From an uncultured Clostridia bacterium (lineage in GTDB: Bacteria; Bacillota; Clostridia; Oscillospirales; Acutalibacteraceae), in NCBI GenBank assembly GCA_946566955.1, contig CAMNXD010000008.1:1-55897 (forward strand): DNA of 55,897 nucleotides, in the 5' to 3' direction. Positions 1-7,790 of the stretch are shown here, in pieces. Each line of letters opens with the position of its first letter. Position 1 is the stretch's first letter. A model generated the notes under the pieces. That model made no database searches, was not told the DNA's origin, and saw only the letters and a list, made by a program, of their open reading frames with translations. Both the position numbers and the translations under genes were made by a program.

Positions 1-33
1 TGTTTGATTGTTTTTAACTGTATAGTTTGTGCA

Positions 34-57
34 ATATATATATATATATATATATAT
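34..57. repeat. (AT)12 dinucleotide microsatellite
   Basis: Twelve uninterrupted AT units lie in a gene-free stretch beyond the 3' end of the spoIIQ-like gene. A tract like this is prone to length change. No protein is affected and no function is claimed. Confidence 0.9.
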
Positions 58-124
58 CGGGGACTTTAAGTATATATTCACTTTATATATCATGTACTTG
101 CCTTTTTGAGTTAAAACGTAAGCA

Positions 125-155
125 TAAAAAAGATCTTCCTTTTTGGAAGATCTTT
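125..155 (-). terminator. Rho-independent terminator of the spoIIQ-like gene
   Basis: A perfect 11-bp stem (129-139 with 145-155, 5-nt loop) is followed on the minus strand by a run of T. It begins just past the stop codon of the minus-strand gene ending at 158. Confidence 0.85.
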
Positions 156-157
156 AT

Positions 158-949
158 CTAAACTTCTTTGTCAAGTATGAGCAGTGGGTCTATAAATTTA
201 CCGTCTTTGTTTATGGATAAATGTAAATGAGATTCTTCGAGAAGCTCACAGGGGACTTTTTCAATGGACCCAATTTCTTCTCCGCCTTTTACTTTGCTGC
301 CTTTTTTTACAGGTACATTTTCATTTAAACCCGAATAATATGCAGTGAACTGAGCATCGTGTGAAATCACAACAGTAGTTCCATATAAAGAATCTTCGTA
401 AATATCCGTTACAACTCCACTTGTAATTGCACTTACTTTACTTCCTTTTTCCGCTTTAAAATCTGTTCCTTCGTGGCATCTCCAGTCACCGAGTGTTTTA
501 GAATATACTGGAGTTCCTTCACTGAACTCTTTTGTAACTGTACTAGTACAAGGATACGCTATACTAAGAGGCTCGGTTTTTTCTGACCATACTGCTTGTA
601 CTTTTTCGTTTTCTGGGTTTACATTAGTCGGATTAGCCGGAGCAGCGGAAGCAGATTTCTTTTCATACGGAATGGGTTTATTATTTTTGCTAGTGTTTTC
701 CGGATGCTCGGTGTCAAGAATGTTTGTTTTATCAACTTCCTTGGAAGTAGGATTTTCTTTTGCTCTTGATATTCGTGGACTTGAGGAAGCTGTTTTTTGA
801 GGAACAATAAAATTTTTAACAGTCTTGTAGGTGGACCACCCTGCAACCGAAATCGCAGTTAAACATACTAGTAGAGCAACATAAAATTTGGGGTTTTTTT
901 CGGGTTTTTCTTTGTTTTTAGCTTTTTCATTATCGTTTGAATTATTCAT
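158..949 (-). CDS. spoIIQ: SpoIIQ-like M23 zinc metallopeptidase, membrane-anchored
   Basis: Predicted forespore-side partner of SpoIIIAH in the engulfment channel; the family is the LytM/M23 peptidoglycan endopeptidase fold. Visible are a short charged N-terminus, one membrane segment at about residues 23-45, a Ser/Lys/Asn-rich linker, and a C-terminal M23 domain from about residue 130. The zinc/catalytic motifs are intact: H-x3-D in CHEGTD and HLH near the C-terminus. The Bacillus subtilis protein is degenerate, whereas clostridial SpoIIQ keeps the zinc site, so this is the clostridial type. The GDWRCHEGTD stretch is the part that most resembles SpoIIQ. The ATG at 949 was chosen because GGAGG lies about 11 nt upstream; a GTG at 961 touches that Shine-Dalgarno and is less likely. 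Generic M23 peptidase is the alternative. Confidence 0.75.
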   Translation of the reverse strand: MNNSNDNEKAKNKEKPEKNPKFYVALLVCLTAISVAGWSTYKTVKNFIVPQKTASSSPRISRAKENPTSKEVDKTNILDTEHPENTSKNNKPIPYEKKSASAAPANPTNVNPENEKVQAVWSEKTEPLSIAYPCTSTVTKEFSEGTPVYSKTLGDWRCHEGTDFKAEKGSKVSAITSGVVTDIYEDSLYGTTVVISHDAQFTAYYSGLNENVPVKKGSKVKGGEEIGSIEKVPCELLEESHLHLSINKDGKFIDPLLILDKEV

Positions 950-1041
950 ATCTCGTTGCACCTCCGTCGTTTATTATTGTCAACGCACGACTTATATATG
1001 CATAAGAATTAAATAAAACAGTATATAAAAAAATCCTGAAA

Positions 1042-1050
1042 TGGTATAAT
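1042..1050 (+). promoter_or_regulatory. Extended -10 promoter for the HD-domain gene
   Basis: TGGTATAAT gives a perfect -10 hexamer with an extended TGn element. No good -35 is visible, which is tolerated with an extended -10. It lies 32 nt before the start of the HD gene. Confidence 0.55.
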
Positions 1051-1081
1051 AAACAAGTTAAAAAATAGGAGGTATTTCAAA

Positions 1082-1666
1082 TTGACTTTAAAAGAAGAAT
1101 TTATAAATACATTTAATCAAAATATCAAAAGAGAAGGAAGTAAAAAACTGCTTGAATGGATCATTTCAACTGATTTTTTCACCGCTCCTGCGAGTACTAA
1201 ATATCACTGCGCATGCGAAGAAGGTCTTTTAAAACATAGCTTAAACGTTTACAAGGTTCTGATTGAAAAATATTATGACCCTAAGGAAGACAATCTAGAG
1301 AGCTTTACAATAGTGTCTCTACTGCATGACATTTGTAAAGTCCATTACTATAAGTCGTCTAAGAAAAATGTAAAAAATGAACATACAGGTGTTTGGGAAC
1401 AAGTGCCTTTTTATTTGATAGAAGACGCTTTCCCTTATGGACATGGAGAAAAATCCGTTTTTCTGATAGAAAGATTTATGAGACTCAAAACTCAAGAAGC
1501 TATGGCTATAAGGTGGCACATGGGTGGCTTTGATGAGTGCGTAAAGGGTGGAAGTTTTTCAGTTAGCTTGGCTTTTGATAAATTCCCCTTAAGCGTAAAA
1601 CTTCATATTTCTGACCTCGAGGCTACTTTCTTACACGAAAAAGGAACTTCAGCCGTAAACAAATAA
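1082..1666 (+). CDS. HD-domain phosphohydrolase
   Basis: A 194-residue protein with the metal-binding histidine/aspartate signature of the HD superfamily. A first His lies in the KHSLNVY segment (about residue 51), the HD doublet is in LLHDICK (about residues 80-86), and a further His is in RWHMGG (about residue 143). HD proteins usually hydrolyse phosphate esters of nucleotides, but the substrate cannot be read from the sequence. The start is TTG: AGGAGG lies 8 nt upstream and there is no nearby ATG. It is followed after 42 nt by ackA in the same direction, so it may be the first gene of an ackA-pfkA transcript. Confidence 0.7.
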   Translation: MTLKEEFINTFNQNIKREGSKKLLEWIISTDFFTAPASTKYHCACEEGLLKHSLNVYKVLIEKYYDPKEDNLESFTIVSLLHDICKVHYYKSSKKNVKNEHTGVWEQVPFYLIEDAFPYGHGEKSVFLIERFMRLKTQEAMAIRWHMGGFDECVKGGSFSVSLAFDKFPLSVKLHISDLEATFLHEKGTSAVNK

Positions 1667-1708
1667 AGTTTATATTTTAAAATTTAATTTGAATGGAAGT
1701 GATTTTAA

Positions 1709-2914
1709 ATGAAAATTCTCGTTTTAAATTCAGGTAGTTCGTCACTGAAGTATCAAATTATAGACACGAAAACTGAGCAGTCTATATGTAAAGGAAAAAT
1801 TGAAGAAATAGGGGGAACGGCTTCTAAATTTTCTCATGAAACTACTTCTTTATCAATTAGCAAGAATCACGAAATAAAAAGCCATGATGAAGCGTTTGAA
1901 TACATAAAAGATTTAGTCTCCAGCGGTTTTCATGGAGCGGTTAAAAGCATTGATGAAATCTCAGCGATAGGGCATCGAGTAGTTCATGGAGGAAGCTACT
2001 TTAAAAATCCAGTTTTTGTAACCGACGACGTTATAGAAAAAATAAAATCTTTAGTTAAACTAGCTCCTCTTCATAACAGTGCAAATTTATTTGGAATTGA
2101 AGTATGCAAAAAGCTTTTTAAAAAGAGTATACCTCAAGTTGCAGTTTTTGATACTGCTTATTACTCGACCTTGCCTCCTAAAGCTTATTTTTATCCTATT
2201 CCGTATAAGTACTATCAAAAATACAATATAAGAAAATACGGCTTTCATGGAACGTCACATAAATATGTAGCTGAAATTGGGGCTCAGATGTTAGATAAAG
2301 ATATTCAAAGTTTAAAGATTATAAGCTGTCATTTAGGAAATGGCTCGTCCATCACTGCTATCAAAAACGGAAAAGCAATAGACACTAGCATGGGCTTGAC
2401 TCCCCTTGATGGAATTATGATGGGGACTCGCTGCGGATCTATTGATCCTTCTGTAGTGTTTAGTATGGCTGAGTGTGAATCACTTTCTTTAGAAGAAGTT
2501 AGTGAGATACTAAATAAGCATTCTGGAATTAAAGGGATTTCGGGTATTGGAAGTGATGTGAGGGATGTGACGTCATCCCAGGAAACAGGAAATGCAAAAT
2601 CTGCTCTTGCGCAAGAGATGATGATATACCAAATTATTAAATTCATTGGAGGATATATTGCTTCAATGGGTGGATGTGACTTACTTATTTTTACGGGAGG
2701 TATAGGGGAAAACCAATGGATTTATCGTCAGAAGATATGCGAAAGTTTTTACTTTATGGGCGCTAAGCTAGATGAATTCAAAAATGGAAGTACGGTACTG
2801 GGTAAAAAAGGAATAATTTCCTCGAGCGGTTCTCAAATAAAAGTAGTTGTAGTACCTGCCAACGAGGAATTAGCGATTGCCAAGGCGGCCGAAAGATTAT
2901 TAATTAGCAGGTGA
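1709..2914 (+). CDS. ackA: Acetate kinase
   Basis: Converts acetyl phosphate and ADP to acetate and ATP, the last step of fermentative acetate production. The 401-residue length is normal. Family signatures are present: VLNSGSSSLKY at the N-terminus, GHRVVHGG, FDTAYYSTLP around the catalytic Asp, and YGFHGTSHKYV with the active-site His. The C-terminus has the usual VVPANEELAIA. No phosphotransacetylase gene is next to it. The stop overlaps the start region of pfkA by 4 nt (GTGA), which suggests translational coupling of acetate production with glycolysis. With the pyruvate:ferredoxin oxidoreductase at 44125 it describes a pyruvate to acetyl-CoA to acetate route. Confidence 0.97.
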   Translation: MKILVLNSGSSSLKYQIIDTKTEQSICKGKIEEIGGTASKFSHETTSLSISKNHEIKSHDEAFEYIKDLVSSGFHGAVKSIDEISAIGHRVVHGGSYFKNPVFVTDDVIEKIKSLVKLAPLHNSANLFGIEVCKKLFKKSIPQVAVFDTAYYSTLPPKAYFYPIPYKYYQKYNIRKYGFHGTSHKYVAEIGAQMLDKDIQSLKIISCHLGNGSSITAIKNGKAIDTSMGLTPLDGIMMGTRCGSIDPSVVFSMAECESLSLEEVSEILNKHSGIKGISGIGSDVRDVTSSQETGNAKSALAQEMMIYQIIKFIGGYIASMGGCDLLIFTGGIGENQWIYRQKICESFYFMGAKLDEFKNGSTVLGKKGIISSSGSQIKVVVVPANEELAIAKAAERLLISR

Positions 2915-3888
2915 GTAAATTGAGCATAAAGAATATAGGGATTTTAACCAGTGGAGGTGACGCCCCGGGAATGAACTCAGCTATAAGGGCTGTTACTCGC
3001 CTTGCCATAGAGCAGGGAATAAATGTCTGGGGCATTAAAAGGGGCTACATTGGACTTAGAACAGGCGACATTATAGAAATGAACTTAAGAACTGTATCTG
3101 ATATACTTCACCGTGGTGGAACAATTTTATATAGTTCAAGAGATAAAGAGTTTAAAACCGAGAAAGGGATTAAAGACGCTGTAGAGGTATGTAAAAAGAA
3201 TAAACTAGACGCAGTAGTGGTTATTGGAGGGAATGGAAGCCTAAAGGGAGTTAAAGACCTTATGGATAACGGAATAAGGTGCATATTCATTCCAGCTACT
3301 ATAGATAATGATGTATCGAGTACTAGTTATTGCATAGGGTTCGACACAGCTATGAATACTGGAGTAGAAATGGTAGATAAACTTAGAGATACTGCTCGCT
3401 CTCATGATAAATGCAGTGTTGTGGAAGTCATGGGGAGGAAGTGCGGTGATATCGCCCTTAATATAGGAATAGCGGTAGGAGCTACGGCAATCTTAGTTCC
3501 AGAAGTAGAGTATGACTTTCAGCGAGACGTTATTAAACGAATAAAGTATACCCAAAATATTGGACGCAGACATTTTATAGTTGTTATTGCTGAAGGATGC
3601 GAAAAGACTATGGAAATTGCAAGTCAAATACAAATTGAAACGGGCGTACAGGCGAGATTTACTATTCTTGGGCACGTTCAAAGAGGAGGCTCACCGACGC
3701 TAAGAGACAGAGTACTTGCAAGCACTATGGGTATGAAAGCGGTAAAGACTTTGATTGAAGATTCAGAAAGTAGGGCCATTGCAGTCAAATGCGATAGAGT
3801 AGTAACTTACGGCATTGAAGAATCTTTGAATTTAAAGAAACAATTCAATATAGATTTATATAAAGAAGCATTAAAAATATCAATTTGA
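2911..3888 (+). CDS. pfkA: 6-phosphofructokinase
   Basis: Phosphorylates fructose 6-phosphate in glycolysis. At 325 residues it is the short bacterial type. Seen are the N-terminal GILTSGGDAPGMNSA nucleotide-binding loop, TIDND with the catalytic Asp, GFDTA, and MGRKCGD. The usual GGDGS loop reads GGNGS, so the Mg-contacting Asp is Asn; the Gly after it fits an ATP-type rather than pyrophosphate-type enzyme. The start is GTG overlapping the ackA stop. A TTG at 2920, 5 nt after an AGGTGA, would give a protein three residues shorter and is equally plausible. No operator is visible. Confidence 0.95.
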   Translation: MSKLSIKNIGILTSGGDAPGMNSAIRAVTRLAIEQGINVWGIKRGYIGLRTGDIIEMNLRTVSDILHRGGTILYSSRDKEFKTEKGIKDAVEVCKKNKLDAVVVIGGNGSLKGVKDLMDNGIRCIFIPATIDNDVSSTSYCIGFDTAMNTGVEMVDKLRDTARSHDKCSVVEVMGRKCGDIALNIGIAVGATAILVPEVEYDFQRDVIKRIKYTQNIGRRHFIVVIAEGCEKTMEIASQIQIETGVQARFTILGHVQRGGSPTLRDRVLASTMGMKAVKTLIEDSESRAIAVKCDRVVTYGIEESLNLKKQFNIDLYKEALKISI

Positions 3889-3971
3889 TATATAAAAAAA
3901 TAGCCTAGCAAAGCAATGGCTTAAGCTGGCTGAAAATTATTATTTTAGTATAATACCATAAATTTAATTTA

Positions 3972-4664
3972 CTAAGAAAATTCGTATTCAAAAACGTTTC
4001 TGAGGCCAAAGCAAGTTTTTACAGGTTCTTGACTCGTTTGCTTAAAACCGGCTTTTATTGCTGAGCTTCGAGAAGCGATATTATTTGGATCACTAGTTGA
4101 AACTAAGGAAGTATATTCATAAAATCCTAGATCTTTCAATTTCTGTAAAACTGAAACAACTGTTTTAGCGCAAAAAGTTCCTAACCCTTTACCTGCATAG
4201 TTTTTGTCTATAACACGAGATATAGCAGGGTTTGAAGATGTCGCTGAGCCGAGCGTTAATGATCCCACGCTTATAAATCCTGCTAAATTATCATTATATT
4301 TTAAAACAAAGGCTAAAGATGTGGGCAATTTTTCGTCCCACATTCTTGACAGGCGTTTTTCAAATTCATCTTCAGCAATTTTACTGCTTTTACGTAAACC
4401 CGTGCCATAATATTTCATATATTCTTTATTTTCAGGATTAGAATAAAGGTTCACATAAAAATCCAAATGTTCTTTAGTCATGGGGATTAATTCAAGTTCA
4501 CGATCAGTTTCAGATGATTTTAATTTCGAGTGCAGCTCTTCAGAGCTTATACCGTATTTTTGAGCTAAAGACACAGTTGATTCGGGAATTTCAGCAAAAA
4601 CATGAATTGCCGAAAAAATAAATAATAAAGTTAAAGCAAATAATAGATTTACTTTTTTGACCAT
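3972..4664 (-). CDS. Secreted GNAT-family acetyltransferase
   Basis: A 230-residue protein with a textbook Sec signal peptide: MVKK n-region, a 16-residue hydrophobic core, and a VFA cleavage site at about residue 24. A RimJ-like GNAT domain runs from about residue 57 to the end. The acetyl-CoA pyrophosphate loop is visible as NYAGKGLG, and motif B as DPNNIASRSSAIKAGF. GNAT enzymes need acetyl-CoA, which is cytosolic, so a signal peptide on this fold is unusual. An exported copy could only work where acetyl-CoA exists, for example in a host cytoplasm (inference). It stands alone on the minus strand between pfkA and the RibU-like gene. The substrate is unknown. Confidence 0.75.
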   Translation of the reverse strand: MVKKVNLLFALTLLFIFSAIHVFAEIPESTVSLAQKYGISSEELHSKLKSSETDRELELIPMTKEHLDFYVNLYSNPENKEYMKYYGTGLRKSSKIAEDEFEKRLSRMWDEKLPTSLAFVLKYNDNLAGFISVGSLTLGSATSSNPAISRVIDKNYAGKGLGTFCAKTVVSVLQKLKDLGFYEYTSLVSTSDPNNIASRSSAIKAGFKQTSQEPVKTCFGLRNVFEYEFS

Positions 4665-4783
4665 TTAATTTATGCTCCTTTTTAATTTTTTTAATTGGTA
4701 TTATACTAAGTAGCATTATAACTTTTATTTTTAAATCCTTCAAGTGAGGTAGTAAAATATTTGTTTTGTTTAAGGGTGTATTT

Positions 4784-4829
4784 CCACCCAGACAAAATGA
4801 ATATTTTGTCTGGGTGGGGGTGGTTTTTT
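4784..4829 (+). promoter_or_regulatory. 15-bp perfect hairpin abutting the start of the RibU-like gene
   Basis: A perfect stem (4784-4798 with 4803-4817, GAAT loop) is followed by GGGGGTGG and six T. The TTG start at 4828 lies inside the T run. The shape is that of an intrinsic terminator, but it sits immediately before a coding region and against the only Shine-Dalgarno-like sequence, so it could attenuate transcription or occlude ribosome binding. No FMN-riboswitch consensus is recognisable upstream. It could instead be the terminator of a lost upstream gene. Confidence 0.6.
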
Positions 4830-5379
4830 GACGTTAAAGAATAAAGTATCCATTATAGTATATAATGCTATGTTATCCGTAGCTTCATTAGTGCTTGTGT
4901 TTTTAGGGAACCTAGCAATATTTCCGATATTTCCTTTTTTGCGAGCAGATTTTTCTGATGCGCCAATATTTCTCGCGGCTTTAATTTCAGGAGTTCCGTC
5001 AGGTATAAGTGTTTTTATAATCGTATCCATAATTCGGGCAATGCTATTTAGCTCCACTGGACTTATAGGTTTAATCATGAGGTCTACATCAATAATTATG
5101 ATTTTGGCTTTAGGAGTTTTTAGAGAAAAAAAATTTCCAGTTTTTTATAGATTAATATTAATTTCTTTAGGAATTTTAAGCTGCGTAGCTGTGAAAATAA
5201 TTTTAAATCAGTTTTTTTGGATTAACTTCTTTTCTATTTCTGAAGGATTAATAAACTCTTTACTATATGTTATAATTTTACCATATAATGTAATTAAAGT
5301 TGTGATAAACACAGCTTTAGCAATAACCGCTCACAAATATTTAGAAAAATGTCTGAAAAACAAAGTTATCAATATATAA
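4828..5379 (+). CDS. RibU-like riboflavin ECF transporter S component
   Basis: A hydrophobic 183-residue protein with about six membrane segments, the size and layout of ECF-type vitamin S components. The PFLRADFSDAP segment after the first helix and the following SSTGLIG resemble RibU (usually K-x-DFSD and GSSTG), so riboflavin is the best guess. It would work with a shared EcfA-A'-T module that is not in the window. The start is TTG at 4828; GGGGGTGG lies 4 nt upstream. Importing flavin would suit a host-dependent organism. It is followed after 22 nt by rpe. Confidence 0.65.
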   Translation: MTLKNKVSIIVYNAMLSVASLVLVFLGNLAIFPIFPFLRADFSDAPIFLAALISGVPSGISVFIIVSIIRAMLFSSTGLIGLIMRSTSIIMILALGVFREKKFPVFYRLILISLGILSCVAVKIILNQFFWINFFSISEGLINSLLYVIILPYNVIKVVINTALAITAHKYLEKCLKNKVINI

Positions 5380-5401
5380 AAAATAGAAAGTTGGAAGATA
5401 T

Positions 5402-6064
5402 ATGAAAATTTCTCCTTCAATGCTAGCATGTGATTTTACAAATATGGAAAAAGAAATAAAGAAAATATCGTACGCAGGTGCTGATTTAATCCACTTGGAT
5501 ATAATGGACGGAAACTTCGTTCCAAATATTTCTTTTGGCCCAGCAGTTGTTAAATCCCTTCGACCGCTCTCTAAGCTTCCTTTTGACGTACATCTTATGC
5601 TAATGCACCCTCACAAGTACATATCTAATTTTGTGGACGCAGGCGCCGACATAATAACATTTCATTTGGAATCTCAAAGCAAAGTAGAAGAAACCATTTC
5701 TAAAATAAAACAGTGCGGAAAAAAAGTGGGGATTTCTATAAAACCTAAGACATCTATAGACCTTATTTTCCCCTATTTAAATCTTGTTGATTTAGTTTTA
5801 ATTATGACTGTGGAACCTGGATTCGGCGGACAAGATTTTATGTCAAATCAGATGGAAAAAGTCTTAGCTTTAAAAAAAGAAATTTTAAAAAGAGACTTAA
5901 ACGTTTTCATTGAGCTAGATGGAGGAATAAATCTTGAAACTATAAAACTAATTAAAAATTATCCCGTGGATATATGCGTTTCCGGAACATGTATATTTAA
6001 GTCTTCTAACACTAGAGAAACTATTAAAAAACTTAAAGGTATGAATAACAGTGTACATTTTTAG
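5402..6064 (+). CDS. rpe: Ribulose-phosphate 3-epimerase
   Basis: Interconverts ribulose 5-phosphate and xylulose 5-phosphate in the non-oxidative pentose phosphate pathway. The 220-residue length is standard for the TIM barrel. Motifs seen are the N-terminal SPSMLACDF, HLDIMDGNFVPN with the catalytic Asp and metal ligand, HLMLMHP, MTVEPGFGGQ, and LDGGIN carrying the second catalytic Asp. Together with the split transketolase at 30795-32539 it supplies sugar-phosphate interconversion. Its 3' end overlaps the next gene if that gene starts at the GTG at 6051. Confidence 0.95.
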   Translation: MKISPSMLACDFTNMEKEIKKISYAGADLIHLDIMDGNFVPNISFGPAVVKSLRPLSKLPFDVHLMLMHPHKYISNFVDAGADIITFHLESQSKVEETISKIKQCGKKVGISIKPKTSIDLIFPYLNLVDLVLIMTVEPGFGGQDFMSNQMEKVLALKKEILKRDLNVFIELDGGINLETIKLIKNYPVDICVSGTCIFKSSNTRETIKKLKGMNNSVHF

Positions 6065-7304
6065 TAAATACAGATGTAGCGTAATGCTTGTGTCCTCTGC
6101 TTTATTTATAGCACTAGCTCTAACGTTTTATAGAAGTAGTAGCATCAGAGACTCGTTAGATGCTCAAGCCCCTTCGATTAATCAGTCTACCCCACCTTCC
6201 GTAAGCAGCTCTTCTTTAAACTCAAGCTCTGATGAAATTATAGGGGTATGGGTGCCCTACTTGGATTTACAAATACTTTCAAATACTAACACCGAAAAAA
6301 TATTCAAAGAAAAATTCAATCAGATTATAGAAAAATCTAAAGAGTTTAATGCGAACCAGATCTTTGTTCACGTTCGTTCTCATTGCGATGCGTTTTACCC
6401 CTCAAAAGTTTTCCCATGGTCTCATTTGCTAACAGGCGTTCAAGGTAAGGACCCAGGATTCGATCCTTTGGAATTCATGATAGAGACGTCGCATAAAAAT
6501 GGTTTAAAATTTCACGCTTGGATTAATCCTTTAAGAGTTAAATTTCCAGGCGATTCTAGAGAATTTTGTGATAAAAAACTCGATGCCAACAAGCATTTTT
6601 TACATCATAGCAAAGGGACGTCTTTAAACCCCGCATTTAAAGAAACACAGGATTTGATTTTAGAAGGAGTTCGAGAAGTAGCACTTAATTATAAAGTCGA
6701 TGGAATTCACTTTGATGACTACTTTTACCCTCAGTTTGAATGTTTAAGCTCTAAAGAAGATATTGCGTTTGAAAATTATTTAAGCAGCAGCGAGGATAAA
6801 GAAAATAAAATGGATATTTTGCATTGGAGAAAGAAAAATATAACCAATCTCTTGAGACGGGTATACAGTGAAATAAAATCTATAAATAAAAATATTATTT
6901 TCGGCATATCCCCTCCTGGCAACCTGGAGGAATGCAGTGAGATTGGAGTAGACGTTTCTGAGCTTTGCAGTATATCTACACCGCTTCTGGACTATATTTG
7001 CCCTCAAATCTATTGGAGCTTAGACTATAAAGTTATGCCTTTTGAGAAAGTTGCGAAAACGTGGAAAGAAACGCTTAAAGGTAGCTCTGTAAAACTTTAT
7101 GGTGGCTTAGCTCTATACAAAGCCGGGACCGATCTCGATGGCGGCACCTGGAAAAATAATAAAGATGTACTTACTAAAGAACTAGAAATAATGAAAGGAC
7201 TAAAATACCAAGGGGTAGTTTTATATTCTTGGAGATACCTAAATTCTTCTCTTGAAGAAATTTCAAATCTATGCAATAAGCTAAATGATAAAGATCAAGC
7301 TTGA
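6051..7304 (+). CDS. GHL10/DUF187 family glycosyl hydrolase-like protein
   Basis: A 417-residue exported or membrane-tethered protein. A hydrophobic segment lies at about residues 12-27, then a Ser/Pro-rich linker, then a TIM-barrel-like domain from about residue 62. Family features are the opening GVWVPYLDLQ, the IFVHVRSHCDAFYPS strand, FHAWINPLRV, DGIHFDDYFYP, FGISPPGN, and YICPQIYWS. Such proteins are predicted to cut or rearrange cell-wall polysaccharide, but activity is largely uncharacterised. The GTG at 6051 overlaps rpe by 14 nt; an ATG at 6084 that still keeps the hydrophobic segment is an alternative. Its last four codons lie in a palindrome shared with lspA. Confidence 0.75.
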   Translation: MYIFSKYRCSVMLVSSALFIALALTFYRSSSIRDSLDAQAPSINQSTPPSVSSSSLNSSSDEIIGVWVPYLDLQILSNTNTEKIFKEKFNQIIEKSKEFNANQIFVHVRSHCDAFYPSKVFPWSHLLTGVQGKDPGFDPLEFMIETSHKNGLKFHAWINPLRVKFPGDSREFCDKKLDANKHFLHHSKGTSLNPAFKETQDLILEGVREVALNYKVDGIHFDDYFYPQFECLSSKEDIAFENYLSSSEDKENKMDILHWRKKNITNLLRRVYSEIKSINKNIIFGISPPGNLEECSEIGVDVSELCSISTPLLDYICPQIYWSLDYKVMPFEKVAKTWKETLKGSSVKLYGGLALYKAGTDLDGGTWKNNKDVLTKELEIMKGLKYQGVVLYSWRYLNSSLEEISNLCNKLNDKDQA

Positions 7305-7309
7305 TCTTT
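7290..7309. repeat. 20-bp perfect palindrome at the junction of two convergent genes
   Basis: AAAGATCAAG followed directly by its reverse complement. It spans the last codons and stops of the GHL10 gene (plus) and lspA (minus), so both proteins end in the same residues, KDQA. On an RNA it could fold as a short stem and may serve as a weak bidirectional terminator. Confidence 0.9.
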
Positions 7310-7741
7310 TAGAGCGTAGACTATAAATAGCATTACTCCCAGACATATAAAACAATCAGATAAATTAAATGCTGGTGGGAAAAACTTTATTTTAATATAA
7401 TCCGTAACATATCCAACGGATAGTCTATCAATAAGATTACCTATTCCCCCTCCTGCTATAAATGAAATAGATAAAAGAAGTACTTTATTTTTTACTTTCT
7501 TTATAAACACCATGCTGATTAATAAACATATAATCAGTGCCGTTGACACCAATACAAAATGAGGATGATTTTTGAAAATACCTAAAGCGGATCCAAAGTT
7601 TCTAATTTTTACTATATTTAAAAATCGAGTATTTAGTACCTCGGTATTTCCCGCCATATTATTAACATTAGATTTTAAAAAGCAATCTACTAAAGGAATT
7701 AAAAAAATGAATAACCAGAAAAATATCAATATAAACCCCAC
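7295..7741 (-). CDS. lspA: Lipoprotein signal peptidase (signal peptidase II)
   Basis: Cleaves the signal peptide of diacylated prolipoproteins in the membrane, acting after Lgt (encoded at 36123). The protein has 148 residues with four membrane segments. The family signatures are present in slightly divergent form: NFGSALGIF, GGIGNLIDR with the first catalytic Asp, and FNLSDCF with the second (usually F-N-x-A-D). The start is GTG at 7741; a Shine-Dalgarno-like AAGGAGTGA lies further upstream than usual. It follows divIVA on the same strand, and its 3' end overlaps the convergent GHL10 gene by 10 nt. Confidence 0.9.
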   Translation of the reverse strand: MGFILIFFWLFIFLIPLVDCFLKSNVNNMAGNTEVLNTRFLNIVKIRNFGSALGIFKNHPHFVLVSTALIICLLISMVFIKKVKNKVLLLSISFIAGGGIGNLIDRLSVGYVTDYIKIKFFPPAFNLSDCFICLGVMLFIVYALKDQA

Positions 7742-7790
7742 CTAATAATATAAAAAAAATTCACTCCTTAGCTTTTAAAAATCGGGCGAC

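Noticed and set aside
34-57. CRISPR or tandem-repeat array
   Set aside because: It is a plain AT microsatellite with no spacers. No CRISPR-like array was seen elsewhere in the window.
4678-4827. FMN riboswitch before the RibU-like gene
   Set aside because: None of the conserved RFN segments could be found in the 150 nt upstream. Only a simple hairpin is present.
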